The position numbers and the translations under genes were made by a program. The notes beneath the pieces are model-generated. The model saw nothing but the letters and a program-made list of their open reading frames with translations. It had not been told where the DNA came from and did not search any database. DNA of 64,000 nucleotides from Pagrus major (taxonomy: Eukaryota > Chordata > Actinopteri > Spariformes > Sparidae), in NCBI RefSeq assembly GCF_040436345.1, contig NC_133216.1, forward strand, positions 13,348,110-13,412,109, written 5' to 3'. This document shows positions 39,364 to 52,800 of this stretch, in pieces (positions within the stretch are counted from its first letter, which is position 1; every line of letters starts with the position of its first letter).

Positions 39364-40678
39364 CCTGACTCTATCTCACATGTCTCTCAGCAGTAGATCA
39401 TGTGCTTTCTAAAGGCTGACCAACATTTTTGCAACAGCTTTGTTGCCAAAATATACTGTAGGCTCCCTATCAGAATCAACATCATCACAATCAGAGTGTG
39501 TTATGCAACCACAGGAAAGGCGCTTGACACCATAGATTGAAATTTCAAAAGTCAACACTGTGGTCTTGTTTTGTTATCGCCATATGTTCCAAAGCAAAGT
39601 GAATGGTTTATAGTTGTACTTCACATTATTACAGCTTATCAAATTACAAACAGGATCATTTGAATGGATCTTTTCTTCATAGCCATAATAATTGCTCTAT
39701 GGCCCTTCTCTTTTCTGATGTGGAGAGAGCACTTGCACGTTTCTCAGATGTTTTAGCAGCATATTAAACCGCCATGTTCAATTTCAAATGATAAGAATTC
39801 AACCGATCTACTGTATGTCCGCAAACATTCAAGAATTAGGTCAGGTTCAGCCTACATCACTCTCACACTGTGGACATTTCTGTCGCTAGGGCTTTCTTGA
39901 TCAAATCAACTGAAACAAAATTACTTCATTCGATGATGAAGTAGTGTTTGGTAATTGTTGTGGTCATTGTTAAGCAACCACCATTGCTGATGAATATCTC
40001 GGACGTGACTGTATCAACGTTTTATTCAGGTTACATTTAGTCACGTCCACCGATTTCCTGATTAAAGGAATAGTTCACTCTAAAACAAAATTCAGTCATT
40101 ATCAACTCACCCACATGCTGATGATAAGTCCGATGTAGTTTCTTATTCCTCAAAGTGCAGCTGGAGACCCGCGGGGGTACCCTCCGCCAACAATAATCCA
40201 TATAACGAGCGTAAGTGGCGACCGAGACGAAAGATCCATAAAACTACACAAAAACTTTGTAATATTCCTCCATACTGCTCGTCCGCTGCAAACCAAGTGT
40301 CCTGAAGTGGCGACATCCAGAGTTTACTCGAAACTACGTCATTTAGTACATTTTTAGAAGAATGTACTAAATGACGTTGTTTCGAGTAAACTCTGGATGT
40401 CGCCACTTCAGGACACTTGGATTGCAAGTCTCTCCCTTATCATCTGATGTTTCCGCAGTAGTTTTAGCAACAGGTGACCAAATAAAAGGCACTGTTGCCT
40501 TGAGTACAATTAGGGATTTCTCTGGATTTGAAAGTATTGAAAACAACACAATATTTAACAAAGGCCTAGTAGTTTACTACTAGACATTTAGATGCGGAAA
40601 TGTTACGTAAAAATAAAATAAAATAAAAAAATACTTGAACATCTAGTTAGTATGTGAATAGCACCCATTTTATCATAT
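39364..40678. repeat. Tandem duplication, unit 1 (about 1.3 kb)
   Basis: Nearly identical to 40689-41995 at a constant offset of 1325 bp; I see only a handful of base differences over about 1.3 kb. The unit begins CCCTGACTCTATCTCACATG and ends ...CACCCATTTTATCATATA. It contains a teleost repeat start (TTAAAGGAATAGTTCACTC at 40062) and a 60-bp-arm hairpin. No coding content is supported. Confidence 0.95.
40293..40420. repeat. Near-perfect hairpin, 60-bp arms, 8-nt loop (unit 1)
   Basis: The left arm 40293-40352 (CCAAGTGTCCTGAAGTGGCG...) pairs with the right arm 40361-40420 (...CGCCACTTCAGGACACTTGG) with a single mismatch around TTTAGAAG. It lies downstream of TTAAAGGAATAGTTCACTC, the start of a teleost foldback-type repeat. 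Confidence 0.95.
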
Positions 40679-40688
40679 AAAAAAAAAA

Positions 40689-41995
40689 CCTGACTCTATC
40701 TCACATGTCTCTCAGGAGTAGATCATGTGCTTTCTAAAGGCTGACCAACATTTTTGCAACAGCTTTGTTGCCAAAATATACTGTAGGCTCCCTATCAGAA
40801 TCAACATCATCACAATCAGAGTGTGTTATGCACCCACAGGAAAGGCGCTTGACACCATAGATTGAAATTTCAAAAGTTAACACTGTGGTCTTGTTTTGTT
40901 ATCGCCATATGTTCCAAAGCAAAGTGAATGGTTTATAGTTGTACTTCACATTATTACAGCTTATCAAATTACAAACAGGATCATTTGAATGGATCTTTTC
41001 TTCATAGCCATAATAATTGCTCTATGGCCCTTCTCTTTTCTGATGTGGAGAGAGCACTTGCACGTTTCTCAGATGTTTTAGCAGCATATTAAACCGCCAT
41101 GTTCAATTTCAAATGATAAGAATTCAACCGATCTACTGTATGTCCGCAAACATTCAAGAATTAGGTCAGGTTCAGCCTACATCACTCTCACACTGTGGAC
41201 ATTTCTGTCGCTAGGGCTTTCTTGATCAAATCAACTGAAACAAAATTACTTCATTCGATGATGAAGTAGTGTTTGGTAATTGTTGTGGTCATTGTTAAGC
41301 AACCACCATTGCTGATGAATATCTCTGACGTGACTGTATCAACGTTTTATTCAGGTTACATTTAGTCACGTCCACCGATTTCCTGATTAAAGGAATAGTT
41401 CACTCTAAAACAAAATTCAATCATTATCAACTCACCCACATGCTGATGATAAGTCCGATGTAGTTTCTTATTCCTCAAAGTGCAGCTGGAGACCCGCGGG
41501 GGTACCCTCCGCCAACAATAATCCATATAACGAGCGTAAGTGGCGACCGAGACGAAAGATCCATAAAACTACACAAAAACTTTGTAATATTCCTCCATAC
41601 TGCTCGTCCGCTGCAAACCAAGTGTCCTGAAGTGGCGACATCCAGAGTTTACTCGAAACTACGTCATTTAGTACATTTTTAGAAGAATGTACTAAATGAT
41701 GTTGTTTCGAGTAAACTCTGGATGTCGCCACTTCAGGACACTTGGATTGCAAGTCTCTCCCTTATCATCTGATGTTTCCGCAGTAGTTTTAGCAACAGGT
41801 GACCAAATAAAAGGCACTGTTGCCTTGAGTACAATTAGGGATTTCTCTGGATTTGAAAGTATTGAAAACAACACAATATTTAACAAAGGCCTAGTAGTTT
41901 ACTACTAGACATTTAGATGCGGAAATGTTACGTAAAAAAAAAAAAAATATTGAACATCTAGTTAGTATGTGAATAGCACCCATTTTATCATATAA
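40689..41995. repeat. Tandem duplication, unit 2
   Basis: Second copy of the 1.3-kb unit. It differs from unit 1 by a few substitutions and by the length of an A-rich tract near 41935. The junction between units is a poly-A stretch. High identity means a recent duplication or, less likely, an assembly artefact. Confidence 0.95.
41618..41745. repeat. Near-perfect hairpin (unit 2 copy)
   Basis: Copy of the 60-bp-arm hairpin in the second tandem unit. The right arm has one extra change (GATGTT for GACGTT), so it pairs slightly less well. Confidence 0.95.
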
Positions 41996-42879
41996 TTTCA
42001 TTTTAAATAACCATGTTTCTGAACCTGGGCCAAGGTCCATTTCTGGTGCACATTTGAATGATATCACTGATTCTTTCTAAATGGTGAATATCAATGTGCT
42101 GCTCAATTCTTGAAATTAAATAAACGAGCTGATACTGTAGATTATGCAACACTGCAGTCACGTAGGCTTGATGGCTCTGCTGTAACCTGTTTAGGGAACG
42201 CCTCTTTACATCAGATCTAGGGAGGTATTCGTTGATGTTAAAAATACAATTTCCATTGATTGGCAAAATGACCCATTTTATAGACTCTTCTGAGGCTTCT
42301 GTTTACCTGAATGGCATTCTGTTCAACCAGAAAATATCTTAATATGATTGTATGCAGATGACACAATGCTGTATTTTAAAAGCCCTTTTGTCTCTAACAA
42401 CATTCAAGTTACATTTGTTTTGTTACGCACAAAGTAGTCTTGTTCGCTCTCTACAAAGTTATTTACTGCTCAGTGCACTCTAGTCTGTCCTAACTGATAT
42501 AAGGGTCAATGACATGACACAATTTTTTTTGTGTTCTTATGGTTCAGTTGAATTTAAAAAGGTTAAAATTTGAAAATATTTGAAAAATGTCAATGAGGTG
42601 TAACCATAAAAACTTCATACCAAATAGTTTAACTTGTTCAAAAAAGGTGAAATTCTCAATAAAACACCCTATCAACTAGTTTGGCATAATCTTAAATTTG
42701 TGTTGTTTAATAATGAATAAAATAAATGGAACACCATTGTTCTCAATATTATAATTAATTTGAGGAATTGTGTCTGTCCAGTCAACTTCCTAAAGTGTCA
42801 AGGTGGTGTAACCAACATTCAAGGAGCCATTTTGATAATTTGTGCAAGAAGACCATGTGACAGGAAATTATATCACAGC
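41996..42879. other. No gene; AT-rich spacer
   Basis: AT-rich sequence between the tandem duplication and the TACGATAATT element; nothing recognised. Confidence 0.5.
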
Positions 42880-43404
42880 AGTGTTGCCAGGTGTACGATA
42901 ATTATCGTATTTGTACGATAATTTTGCCTTCTGTATGATGTACGATCAATAATCCCAAAAAAGGCCAAATATACAATAATTTGACCGTTCCGTGAATGTG
43001 TGGTTGTAATCAGCCTGCAGCAACTGTCTGCTGGAGTTTTTTTGTGAACCCTGAAGGCATCTGTTTCCATTGTGACAAGTTTCCAGCCAATTGTGCTTTT
43101 CAAAATGTGAGCTACGTGACGTCCATGCGTTTGCCTCAGAACAACGAGCATGATTGGCTGAATGGTCCGCTGCGCCCGCCCCAAGAGACGCTCCAGTCGG
43201 GTCCGGTGCTGACGTGGTGCCGTGAATCCATTCCGTACTGACGCCACAAAGCTATGAGTGCCTGTTAGACGCTATTAAACACTAGAGTGACTATAGCGCA
43301 TCAGCATATTTGACTATAGCGCATCAATAGACTTGTTATTTTGGTTATGACGGGTGTACGATAATTTCCCTCAAAATACGATAATTTTATGTCTCCGGTA
43401 CGAT
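42880..43404. mobile_element. Probable DNA-transposon fragment with TACGATAATT ends
   Basis: It starts CAGTGTTGCCAGGTGTACGATAATT and contains a 16-bp perfect palindrome TACGATAATTATCGTA (42894-42909). GTGTACGATAATTT reappears near the right edge (43351 onward), followed by TACGATAATTTTATGTCTCC. The interior is CpG-rich with a duplicated GACTATAGCGCATCA. This resembles the 5' end of a teleost hAT-like element. No transposase was seen, and the satellite starts exactly at its right edge. Confidence 0.45.
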
Positions 43405-44215
43405 AGATTCACCTGCCCTCAGACAACTTCTGCCCTGAGACCAGGAGAGATTCACCTGCCCTCAGACAAAATTGTGGGAAACAATGGTCTCTGCCCTGGG
43501 ACCAGATGAGACTAAAAAGCCATGAGGAAAGTCCTACAAAACAACTTCTGCCCTGAGACCAGAGAAGACAGTTGACTCCCTTTTGTCCAACTACGTTGCC
43601 TTAAAACAGAAAAATACGACTTCTGCCCTGAGACCAGGAGAGATTCACCTGCCCTCAGACAAAATTGTGGGAAACAATGGTCTCTGCCCTGGAACCAGAT
43701 GACAGTAAAAAGCCATGAGGAAAATCCTACAAAACAACTTCTGCCCTGAGACCAGAAGAGACAGTTGACTCCCTTTTTTCCAACTACGTTGCCCTGAGAA
43801 CAGAAAAATACGACTTCTGCCCTGAGACCAGGAGAGATTCACCTGCCCTCAGACAACTTCTGCCCTGAGACCAGGAGAGATTCACCTGCCCTCAGACAAA
43901 ATTGGGGGAAACAATGGTCTCTGCCCTGGGACCACATGAGACTAAGCAGCCATGAGGAAAATCCTACAAAACAACTTCTGCCCTGAGACCAGAGGAGACA
44001 GCTGACTCCCTTTTTTCCAACTACGTTGCCCTGAGAACAGAAAAATACGACTTCTGCCCTGAGACCAGGAGAGATTCACCTGCCCTCAGACAACTTCTGC
44101 CCTGAGACCAGGAGAGATTCACCTGCCCTCAGACAAAATTGGGGGAAACAATGGTCTCTGCCCTGGGACCAGATGAGACTAAACAGCCATGAGGAAAATC
44201 CTACAAAACAACTTT
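43405..44215. repeat. Higher-order minisatellite built on TGCCCTGAGACCAG
   Basis: Four arrays of a composite unit, with the landmark ATTGKGGGAAACAATGG at 43471, 43664, 43901 and 44138, i.e. steps of 193, 237 and 237 bp. The extra 44 bp in the longer periods is a duplicated sub-unit ACTTCTGCCCTGAGACCAGG...CCTCAGACA. Other fixed blocks are AAGCCATGAGGAAA and TTTCCAACTACGTTGCC. No gene is present; the open frames are fragments of the repeat. Confidence 0.93.
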
Positions 44216-44660
44216 GTCTTTTTTATGTCAGCGTATTGCATTCAGCAAAGAAGAAAATGTGCCCTTGTTAAGCAGGAGTAGATGATTCAAAGATATCTTT
44301 CAAAGCCTTGAAAGAGCAACAGGCTACACTGAAACGCTTTGAGCTTCTGTTTTGAAAGGGCCACATTATTTGTCAGACAGACAGCAACATAAGCCGTCCA
44401 GGACAAATCTACTGACCTGGCTAAAGAGGTTTGACAGCAATGCTACTCATGCATCACACCAGTACAGTGATGGTTTTTTGTGCTCTACTGCATGTGAATT
44501 TGAAGCTTTCTTCACAGGACAGGGTTAGATTAATCAAATGATCAATATCTAACCATAAATAAGTGCCTGATGTAGGCTCATAGTGAGCCATCTGTGAGAA
44601 GACGTCCAAAGAAGTGGTCTACTTGAATGATAAATTGATTTTTTGACACTGAAATTAAGT

Positions 44661-44800
44661 CAATAGAGTAAATGACAATGAAGAAAATGCATTGATTTGG
44701 AACAAATATAATATGTATTCTTAAGATATTAAGTCAGACCGAAAGAGGAAATAAATGTGTTTGTGTGGGTAACGCTGACTGAAATAAAATAGAGAACTTT
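44661..44800. repeat. Local direct repeat, copy 1
   Basis: It shares CAATAGAGTAAATGA...GAAGRAAATG and GAGGAAATAAATGTGTTTGTG, in the same order and spacing, with 45826-45960. Between the shared blocks the sequence is diverged. Confidence 0.65.
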
Positions 44801-44904
44801 GGAGCAGGAAAAACAGAAAGAGATGGGCCAAGAAAACACTTCATCATTATCTTGCATCTTGCACTGTAATCATCAAACAGTCCAAATAAGGACAATTACT
44901 CTAG

Positions 44905-45240
44905 TTGGTACATGGTCAACCTAACAATGTCAGTGATTTCTCATGTGTCTGTTGTTTTCTAGTTAGTTTTTGCTTTCTATCTAACTGTGCCTGTTCTCCA
45001 CTTCTTCAGTTTGTGAACTTCTCCTGGACCAGCTCCTCGGCCAAATGGCACCCAGCCACCAGCACCTCTGCCACTCTGCACTCGAAGTCACCTGCCTGAG
45101 CGCTTCACCTCCAGCTGTCTATTGTTCATCGTGTTCAATAAATTCACCCTTTAATCTACTCCCTGTTTGGTGTCCACTTTTGGGTCTACTACTAAATCCA
45201 TCTACGAATCGTCATATTATAGACACTCAAATTTGAAATA
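44905..45240 (+). mobile_element. Possible LTR/retroelement 3' tail fragment
   Basis: The block CTCCTGGACCAGCTCCTCGG...CACCTCCAGC...AATAAATTCACCC...CCCTGTTTGGTGTCC...TTTTGGGTCTAC looks like the R-U5 part of a teleost LTR (AATAAA signal, then TTTGGGTC and a CGAATCGTCA-like end). No matching second end was found. Confidence 0.35.
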
Positions 45241-45825
45241 GTAAGACTCCAAATGAACTGCAACTTCACGGGACAATGTATTGCTCAAAAACTCTTTGTT
45301 ATATTTTTATTTTGGTAAACAGATATTCTTTAGTTAATGGGGAAATAAATATTGAAAGAGAAAGTGATGGACTGCAGCCCAAAAATTCATGCTGCCAGGA
45401 AATGTTTTTTGAGTTTTTCATTGTTGTTTGAGATCTTCAGGTCTTAAGGATTGTGAAAATAACTTTTACTATTAAAAATTGTGAAAATTAAACATGCAAA
45501 AGCAATAAATAATCAGTATATGCTTACGGTTATAAGTGTTACACAGTGTTTTGCGTTAGTCAATGATACACAAAAAATAAAGAACCAATCACAATCACAC
45601 AAACTTCAAGGTGGAAAAAACATGCATCGCACACTAGCTTACATACACTTTAATTGTATTTCATGATGTAATTTCAAATTGTACATCATTGTACTCATTC
45701 ATCTATATTGCATGTTTGATGCGTTAATATCTCATTACAAACACGTCAGGAAATCAAGCACTTAGTGACTGTTGGAGTTGTCATGGTGACTTGGTTTATA
45801 AAGCATGGCATATAGATATTTATAT

Positions 45826-45960
45826 CAATAGAGTAAATGATAAAGAAGGAAATGTGCTGATCTGACACATACCTCACATTTATTTAAAATCAAGAGAGGA
45901 AATAAATGTGTTTGTGGTTGAGTTGACAAATATTAAAAAAGGGAAACTACCAAGAAGAAG
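45826..45960. repeat. Local direct repeat, copy 2
   Basis: Diverged copy of 44661-44800, about 1.17 kb downstream. It suggests an old local duplication upstream of sucnr1. Confidence 0.65.
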
Positions 45961-46689
45961 GAAGGAAGGAGAATGCCTGATAAGGTGAAGAAGAAGTATA
46001 GAGAACTAGTCAAACTTTCTCACTACTGCACAGGATACTGCATCACACAGAACTAAAACATTTTTTCTGTTTTTGCAATTTTCCTTTGTTTCTGGGAAGA
46101 AGATATTCTCTAAGCGGAGAAAGAAAACATAGACAAGAAAAAGAGGAGTGAAGCCTGAAATTGCTGCTTGAACAGCAAGCCTTAAGAAAAGGTTCGGATG
46201 GTTTTAGTTTGCGACAACCAATTTTCCTTTTTTTGATTCTTTTCCATTTTTGCTTGAGATCTGCAGAATTCGTCTGCTCTGTGGAGATTGTAAGTACAAC
46301 TTTAGAATAAAGTTTGGATGGGAAGCAATTATTCTCTTGCTCATCACTTTAGATTTTAACTGCTCATTGCTTTACATAAACAGCACATACTGTAAACTGT
46401 AGTTAGGTATGCTTAACTACAACTACTAGTATTATTATTAGTTTGCATCAAAATATCTATAGTCTGTCTTTGTTGCTGTAAAAACAATACTGTGTCTACG
46501 CCAAGAACATAAATGAAAGCTCCATTGGTTGCTTTAAGAGTCTGAACATCACGGGAAAATAAGGGTTGCAGATTAGCTCTCTTTTGAGCAACAAACCATT
46601 TAAGAAGGTGCTGTTGGGAGGCCATTGCAGATACTGAAAATGGAGGAGGCTTTTTGAAGGTGACAGAAGCCGAACAACTCCATTCTGCA

Positions 46690-47417
46690 TCAGCCTATTC
46701 TGTTTAAAACCCTAAACTACCGACAAAGCCATGCCTGCCCAGAGCCCCAGCCCCAGTGTCGGAGGCCAAGCCTGCCCCGACTGACTCCTGTTCCTGTTTC
46801 CCAGTCGGCGGACCAGTCGACATCTGCCAGTGGCTCCCAGTCGGCAGCCCTGCCGGCCTGTTCCTGCTCCCCGGTAGGCGGCCCTGCCGGTGCCTGTTCC
46901 GCCTGTTCCTGCTCCCCGATCGGTGGCCCAGCCGGCACCTGTTCCTGCTCCCCGGTCGGCCCCGGTCCCCGGTAGACCATAGCTTTAAAATCTGAACTGA
47001 AATCAGTTACTACAGCGTCTGTTATTTAAAATTATCCTTAAAGTCTCAGTTCCAAGTCATTAGAGACATCCAGGAGTGTTTCCCGGACGGCGGTTCGGCC
47101 TCCAGAGGGTCACAGCCTTCATCTCCGTGGCCCAACCGAGTCCTGTCCCAGTCCCTCGGTCCAGAGGGTCCCGCCTCTGCCGTTGGCCTCCAGGGGGTTC
47201 CAGCCTTTGTCTACGGCCCCCAGGGGGCTTCCACCGCCGCCTACGGCTCCCAGAGGGTTTCCACCTTCACTGCAGGCCTCCTGATCAGCCACTGTCCCTC
47301 ACCCCGACCTCGTGGTTTCCCCCCGGACTGATTTTGGCCCTCCTCCGGTGTTTTTTGTTCTTGTGGGACATCTGGAAGCTGTCCCTTGAGGGGGGGGTGT
47401 GTGGGTCAGGGGGGTAC
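46690..47417 (+). mobile_element. Degraded gypsy internal 3' region, GC-rich
   Basis: A sharply GC-rich block with proline/glycine/arginine-rich open frames and degenerate tandem GC-rich motifs (CAGAGGGT..., CCGGTCGG...), ending in a polypurine tract beside the LTR. This is what the 3' tail of teleost gypsy pol regions looks like. No protease, reverse transcriptase or integrase motif remains. An AT-rich 81-bp insert (46985-47065) interrupts it. Confidence 0.5.
46985..47065 (+). repeat. Copy A of an 82-bp segment shared with sucnr1 intron 1
   Basis: From TTAAAATCTGAAC to CAAGTCATTAGAG this segment matches 48502-48583 with three substitutions and one 1-base indel. It lacks the GT tract that precedes copy B, and the flanks differ on both sides. 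Confidence 0.9.
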
Positions 47418-48005
47418 TGTCATGGTGCTACTGTGGCAGCCCTATTGTTTTGCTGTGTTCGGTTCTCCCTACCTACTTTCCCCCCTCCTTTTCGCCCTCA
47501 CCTGCTCCTTCTCCTGTGTGTGTGTGTCTGTGGGTGTGGCAGCAGCAGCAGCAGAGTGACACACCTGTTCCAGATCAACTCATCACCCTCTGGCTTTATC
47601 TACCTGGTCTCTCCACCACTTCGGCACTAGATTATTACATTCCACACAGTAACTGTAGTGCTGCGACGTAGTGTTTCCTAGACACTCAAAGTATTTTGTA
47701 TTTTCTGTGTTTTCACCTCTGCGCTAATGACCTTGTTCTTTAGCTGCAGAAATCTCCAGCGCCGTTCTGCACTGCTTCTAGTTTGCTCTCCTGTGTTCCT
47801 CCATGCCAGCCCCAACAAACCCTGCTTGCCTGCCCGCCTGCCTGCCTGCCTTCCTGCCTGCCTTCGTGCCTGCCTTCCTGCCTGCCTGGTCTTCTCCTCC
47901 CCATTACCCTCCGGACATCACAGTTCGTGAAATAAGATCCTTTGTTCACTGACTTCCTGTCTCGATATCTGCATTTGGGTCCTAAGAAAAACCCCCACCG
48001 TAACA
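47418..48005 (+). mobile_element. Ty3/gypsy-type LTR (588 bp)
   Basis: It begins TGTCATGGTGCT right after a purine-rich tract (GAGGGGGGGGTGTGTGGGTCAGGGGGGTAC) and ends GGGTCCTAAG...CCGTAACA. These are the 5'-TG...CA-3' ends and tail usual for teleost gypsy LTRs. It contains a CAG run (47540-47554) and a CTGCC/CTTCC-rich stretch (47828-47890). Since a polypurine tract precedes it, this should be the 3' LTR of a truncated element. No second LTR was found. It ends about 330 bp upstream of the sucnr1 ATG. Confidence 0.75.
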
Positions 48006-48335
48006 ATATCCACTATAATACTATACGAGGGCTGCCATGAGCTTGTGCTTGAGTGCCTGATAAAACATAACCGAGGCTTACAGTTATTCAGTAACCTATT
48101 AAGTCCGCTAGGAGATTGTGTTTGCTTTGTATTCCGATATTCTTTATGCAAATTACACCCGAAGTGCCTCTGTATGCCAGCCATACATGGTATGGCTATT
48201 GTGATATGATGTCATATTAGAGGCGCCAGTACCCTCACGTCTGTTTACTGTATCCACTGTGCAGATAGTGGCTGCACCTGCTCACGGACACACTGCCTAT
48301 TCACGCTACCAGCAACCCCACAACAAAAGTACAAC

Positions 48336-49669
<1,334 letters not shown>

Positions 49670-49821
49670 GTCACACAAAGAGGGAAGTGTATTTGTCTGT
49701 TAATAACTGTCTATTAATGACGCAGATAGTTTGTGGAAGTGACTATATCCACACAACACATTATGTGATTATAAGTCATAAAAACATCAGGTTAAAGAGG
49801 AAAGAGGGAAAGTTCCATGTT

Positions 49822-49827
49822 AATAAA
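49822..49827 (+). terminator. Putative sucnr1 polyadenylation signal AATAAA
   Basis: AATAAA lies about 150 bp after the sucnr1 stop codon in AT-rich sequence. It is the first canonical hexamer downstream, so it is a reasonable cleavage signal for a short 3' UTR. Other A/T-rich hexamers further on could also be used. Confidence 0.5.
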
Positions 49828-49829
49828 GT

Positions 49830-52800
49830 AATATTATGTAAAATGGTTCAATACATTTAAAGGTCAGAACCCGTTGCTGTGTAAATATTTACACCTCTGT
49901 TTAAGCATATGTATATACATGGAAACAGATTGCTGTTTGTAGTTGTTGAAATGGCTTCATTATTCATAAATGTAGTCAGATGCAACTGAAGAAGCATGTT
50001 TGGTAATTGATACTACTATTTTTGGGTGTGTCAACATAAAATATGATCTTAATTCAACTGATAATTGGCTAGTATTTATTATATCTAGTATTTATCCCTA
50101 GTAAAAGTAAAATATACATCTTTTGAAAAGATTCAGTAAGGACATTTCTTTTTTTCTGTGACTTTGGACAGATCCATTTCTGATCATGCTGTCAGTAAAT
50201 TTGAATGCAATCCGGTTCAGGAACCAACTCCTTAGATTTCTGGGCTTTTCATCAACACAGGAAGTCATAGACATTATTTTTAAATAAAATGTGATACATT
50301 TGAATTCCAGTACAGGACAATGGTTACCAAAAGGTAAAAGGTGTCCGAATGGCACGATACAATAGCTACGTCTCCAGCTGTAATTTGATTGCCCCATTAT
50401 TGTCACTCCCCAATCTTTGCTCTGTGTGCTTGTTGGGAGTGACAGACTACCTGCCAAATATCAACTAGGCACATTTTCTGCATTTGCATAAAAAATCAAT
50501 TCCATGTAGCTCTCTTGACTGAACTCCAATGTATTATTACAATCCTATCTCAACCCTGCTGACCAGTGCTTTGGCTTTAGTGTATTTTTTTTCTGACTGT
50601 AGCTGAGTTTCTGATTATTTCTAAGAACTTCTCTTGTGTTTTTGTTCCTCAGCACTTTACCTGTATATCTTTCCTATCTGCAGTTTTTGAAATGGGATAT
50701 TCTACTACTCAAACATATAAACATTTTTTATTTGTTATCCTTAACACATACTAAAAGAGGATTCTTTGATCATTCTGAAAATCGGTCAAAGAAAACAGTG
50801 TCATGTTTTGAACTCTGTGTGTTTTTGTTTTCGTGGATTTAACTGATCCCAGCTGTTACGTTATGTAGCACCTTACATCGTGACCTTTTCAACTGTGTCA
50901 TGAGCAGGATTTTCATTTTCATTTCTTCTTTTATTGTGCTTTTTCCCAAGCAATGTCAAAGCTCTTAACAAAAATGTACATGGATTACCGACTCTTGGAA
51001 TATAGGGAATTGCAGGGTGTCTGATTTGTTGTGGTGTCTGCTCAGAGACACTTACTTTAAATTTGTAATCACACGAAAGCAGCACCACCATTTGAAATCG
51101 TACCTTTTCCTTGTAGCCTTTCACATTTCCCAGTTTGAAACATTAATACTGAATAATAAAAATAATTTGAATGAAAAGCTTTTTGTTTCTGTTTCTTCTT
51201 TCACATTGATTATTTGGGAGCTCTGAGCGGTAGTGATGTGTATCAGCGTTGAGTCATCAACCCTACCTTTAAAAACACTTCAGCTACTGTGAAAATGTTG
51301 TTGCTGTTTGGAAAACATTGACTCATGCTCTTGTTTTGACACAAAACATTAAATTTTTTTTTCCATACAGCCTGTTTTTGGGTTAGTTTGGTCTGATTTT
51401 TTGAAACCACCTAATAAACTCTAATAACATTCCAATTGTATATTTCTTAAGCTGGAGTCATCCGGAGGTCTCAGATCTCACAAAAGCCTCCTTCATGTTC
51501 GCCTGTCTGTGACCTTGGTCCTTACTTAGGCCCTGAATCCCTCCATTAAACACACTCAACTTCATAGGGCTTTAGAACAACGACAGAAGGGATCAGGTGC
51601 TTTCTTTCACTCATGACTAATCACACCATGCTTGATCCATCATTTCATTTACATTGGCATCTCTCCTGGAATAAGAAGACGAAAAGAAAAGAAGCACGGA
51701 GGAAAAGTCAGGCTGTGTTCAGTGTGTTCATTTCAAGTTTCATAACAAAACCCAGAGGGATGGTGTTGAGACAGAGCCTTTGAGGAAAAGCAGAGCTAAA
51801 GTACATATGAGGACATACTCACAACCTGAACCTCTATATTACAAATAATATCCTAATGTAATTATACTTTGGGATAATCCGATATTACAATTCAGATCTC
51901 TGGCGTTTTAGCTAACAAGGGCATAGGAGGGCACATGGTCTCTATACAGGCTTTTGAGGAAGGTTGCTGTGTGTTAAACTTACTGTTTCTTTATTAAAGT
52001 ATTTATTCTAAGCAGTAATAATTTTGTGGTGATATATCAGTGATTAAATGAGTTATCAACATTAGTCTAACATTCAAAGTTGGTGAAGACATTAAAGTCT
52101 AACTTGTCTGGCTACGGCTTCAAATCTTTCATTGTTTGACCTTTAAAAATGACAAGATTTATTTTCAAGCTTGATCTATAACATCAGTGTTTCTCAGTAA
52201 AACCTGAGAGAAAATCATGTCTACACAAGGTGCAAATTTACAGGAAGGAACAGTGTGTGCCTGCTTACTCATGCTTACTCACATTCCTGCTGTGAGCACA
52301 GTAAGTAATTGTGCACTTTCCATACTGTATGTAAGTATAATCCGCGCAAAACCACTAGACATTATGAACAGTTTCCAGGAATCATCTGCCATAATCCATT
52401 TCACGTTACTGTTATTAGCCCTCTGTAGCAGTTAAGGAATTTGGGAACAGTTCTACCATTTCATGTACAGAGGGATAAATAAGTGCATATGCGCATGGAG
52501 TACCAGCACACACACACATACACACCTGCACACAAGGCCAGCTCACAGAAGAATATGACCAACATAATGTAGCACATAAATAGATCTCTCTACACCCAGG
52601 AGGCGTGGAGTGTTTTGTTTAATGTGTCCTGATGAACGACGTTGACCTATTTGAATCATCCTTTTGTATAAATCGTTTGTTCGCACTCATGCATCATCCT
52701 CTTTGCTATCCAGAGGGGAAAAACACAGCTTGTCTTTTTAGTTCAACCTCTTGGATTGAACATGTGTAGGTGTGTTTAGTGGTAGATTTGTCGATCAACT

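Noticed and set aside
40143..41752. Paired 94-residue proteins encoded in the tandem units
   Set aside because: They arise from the duplicated foldback repeat, with no homology and no splice or promoter context.
43405..44215. Repeat-protein gene
   Set aside because: The period is not kept in one frame and stops interrupt it; it is satellite DNA.
46690..47640. Proline/arginine-rich protein genes in the GC-rich block
   Set aside because: These frames cross the gypsy 3' region and the LTR and show no conserved domain.
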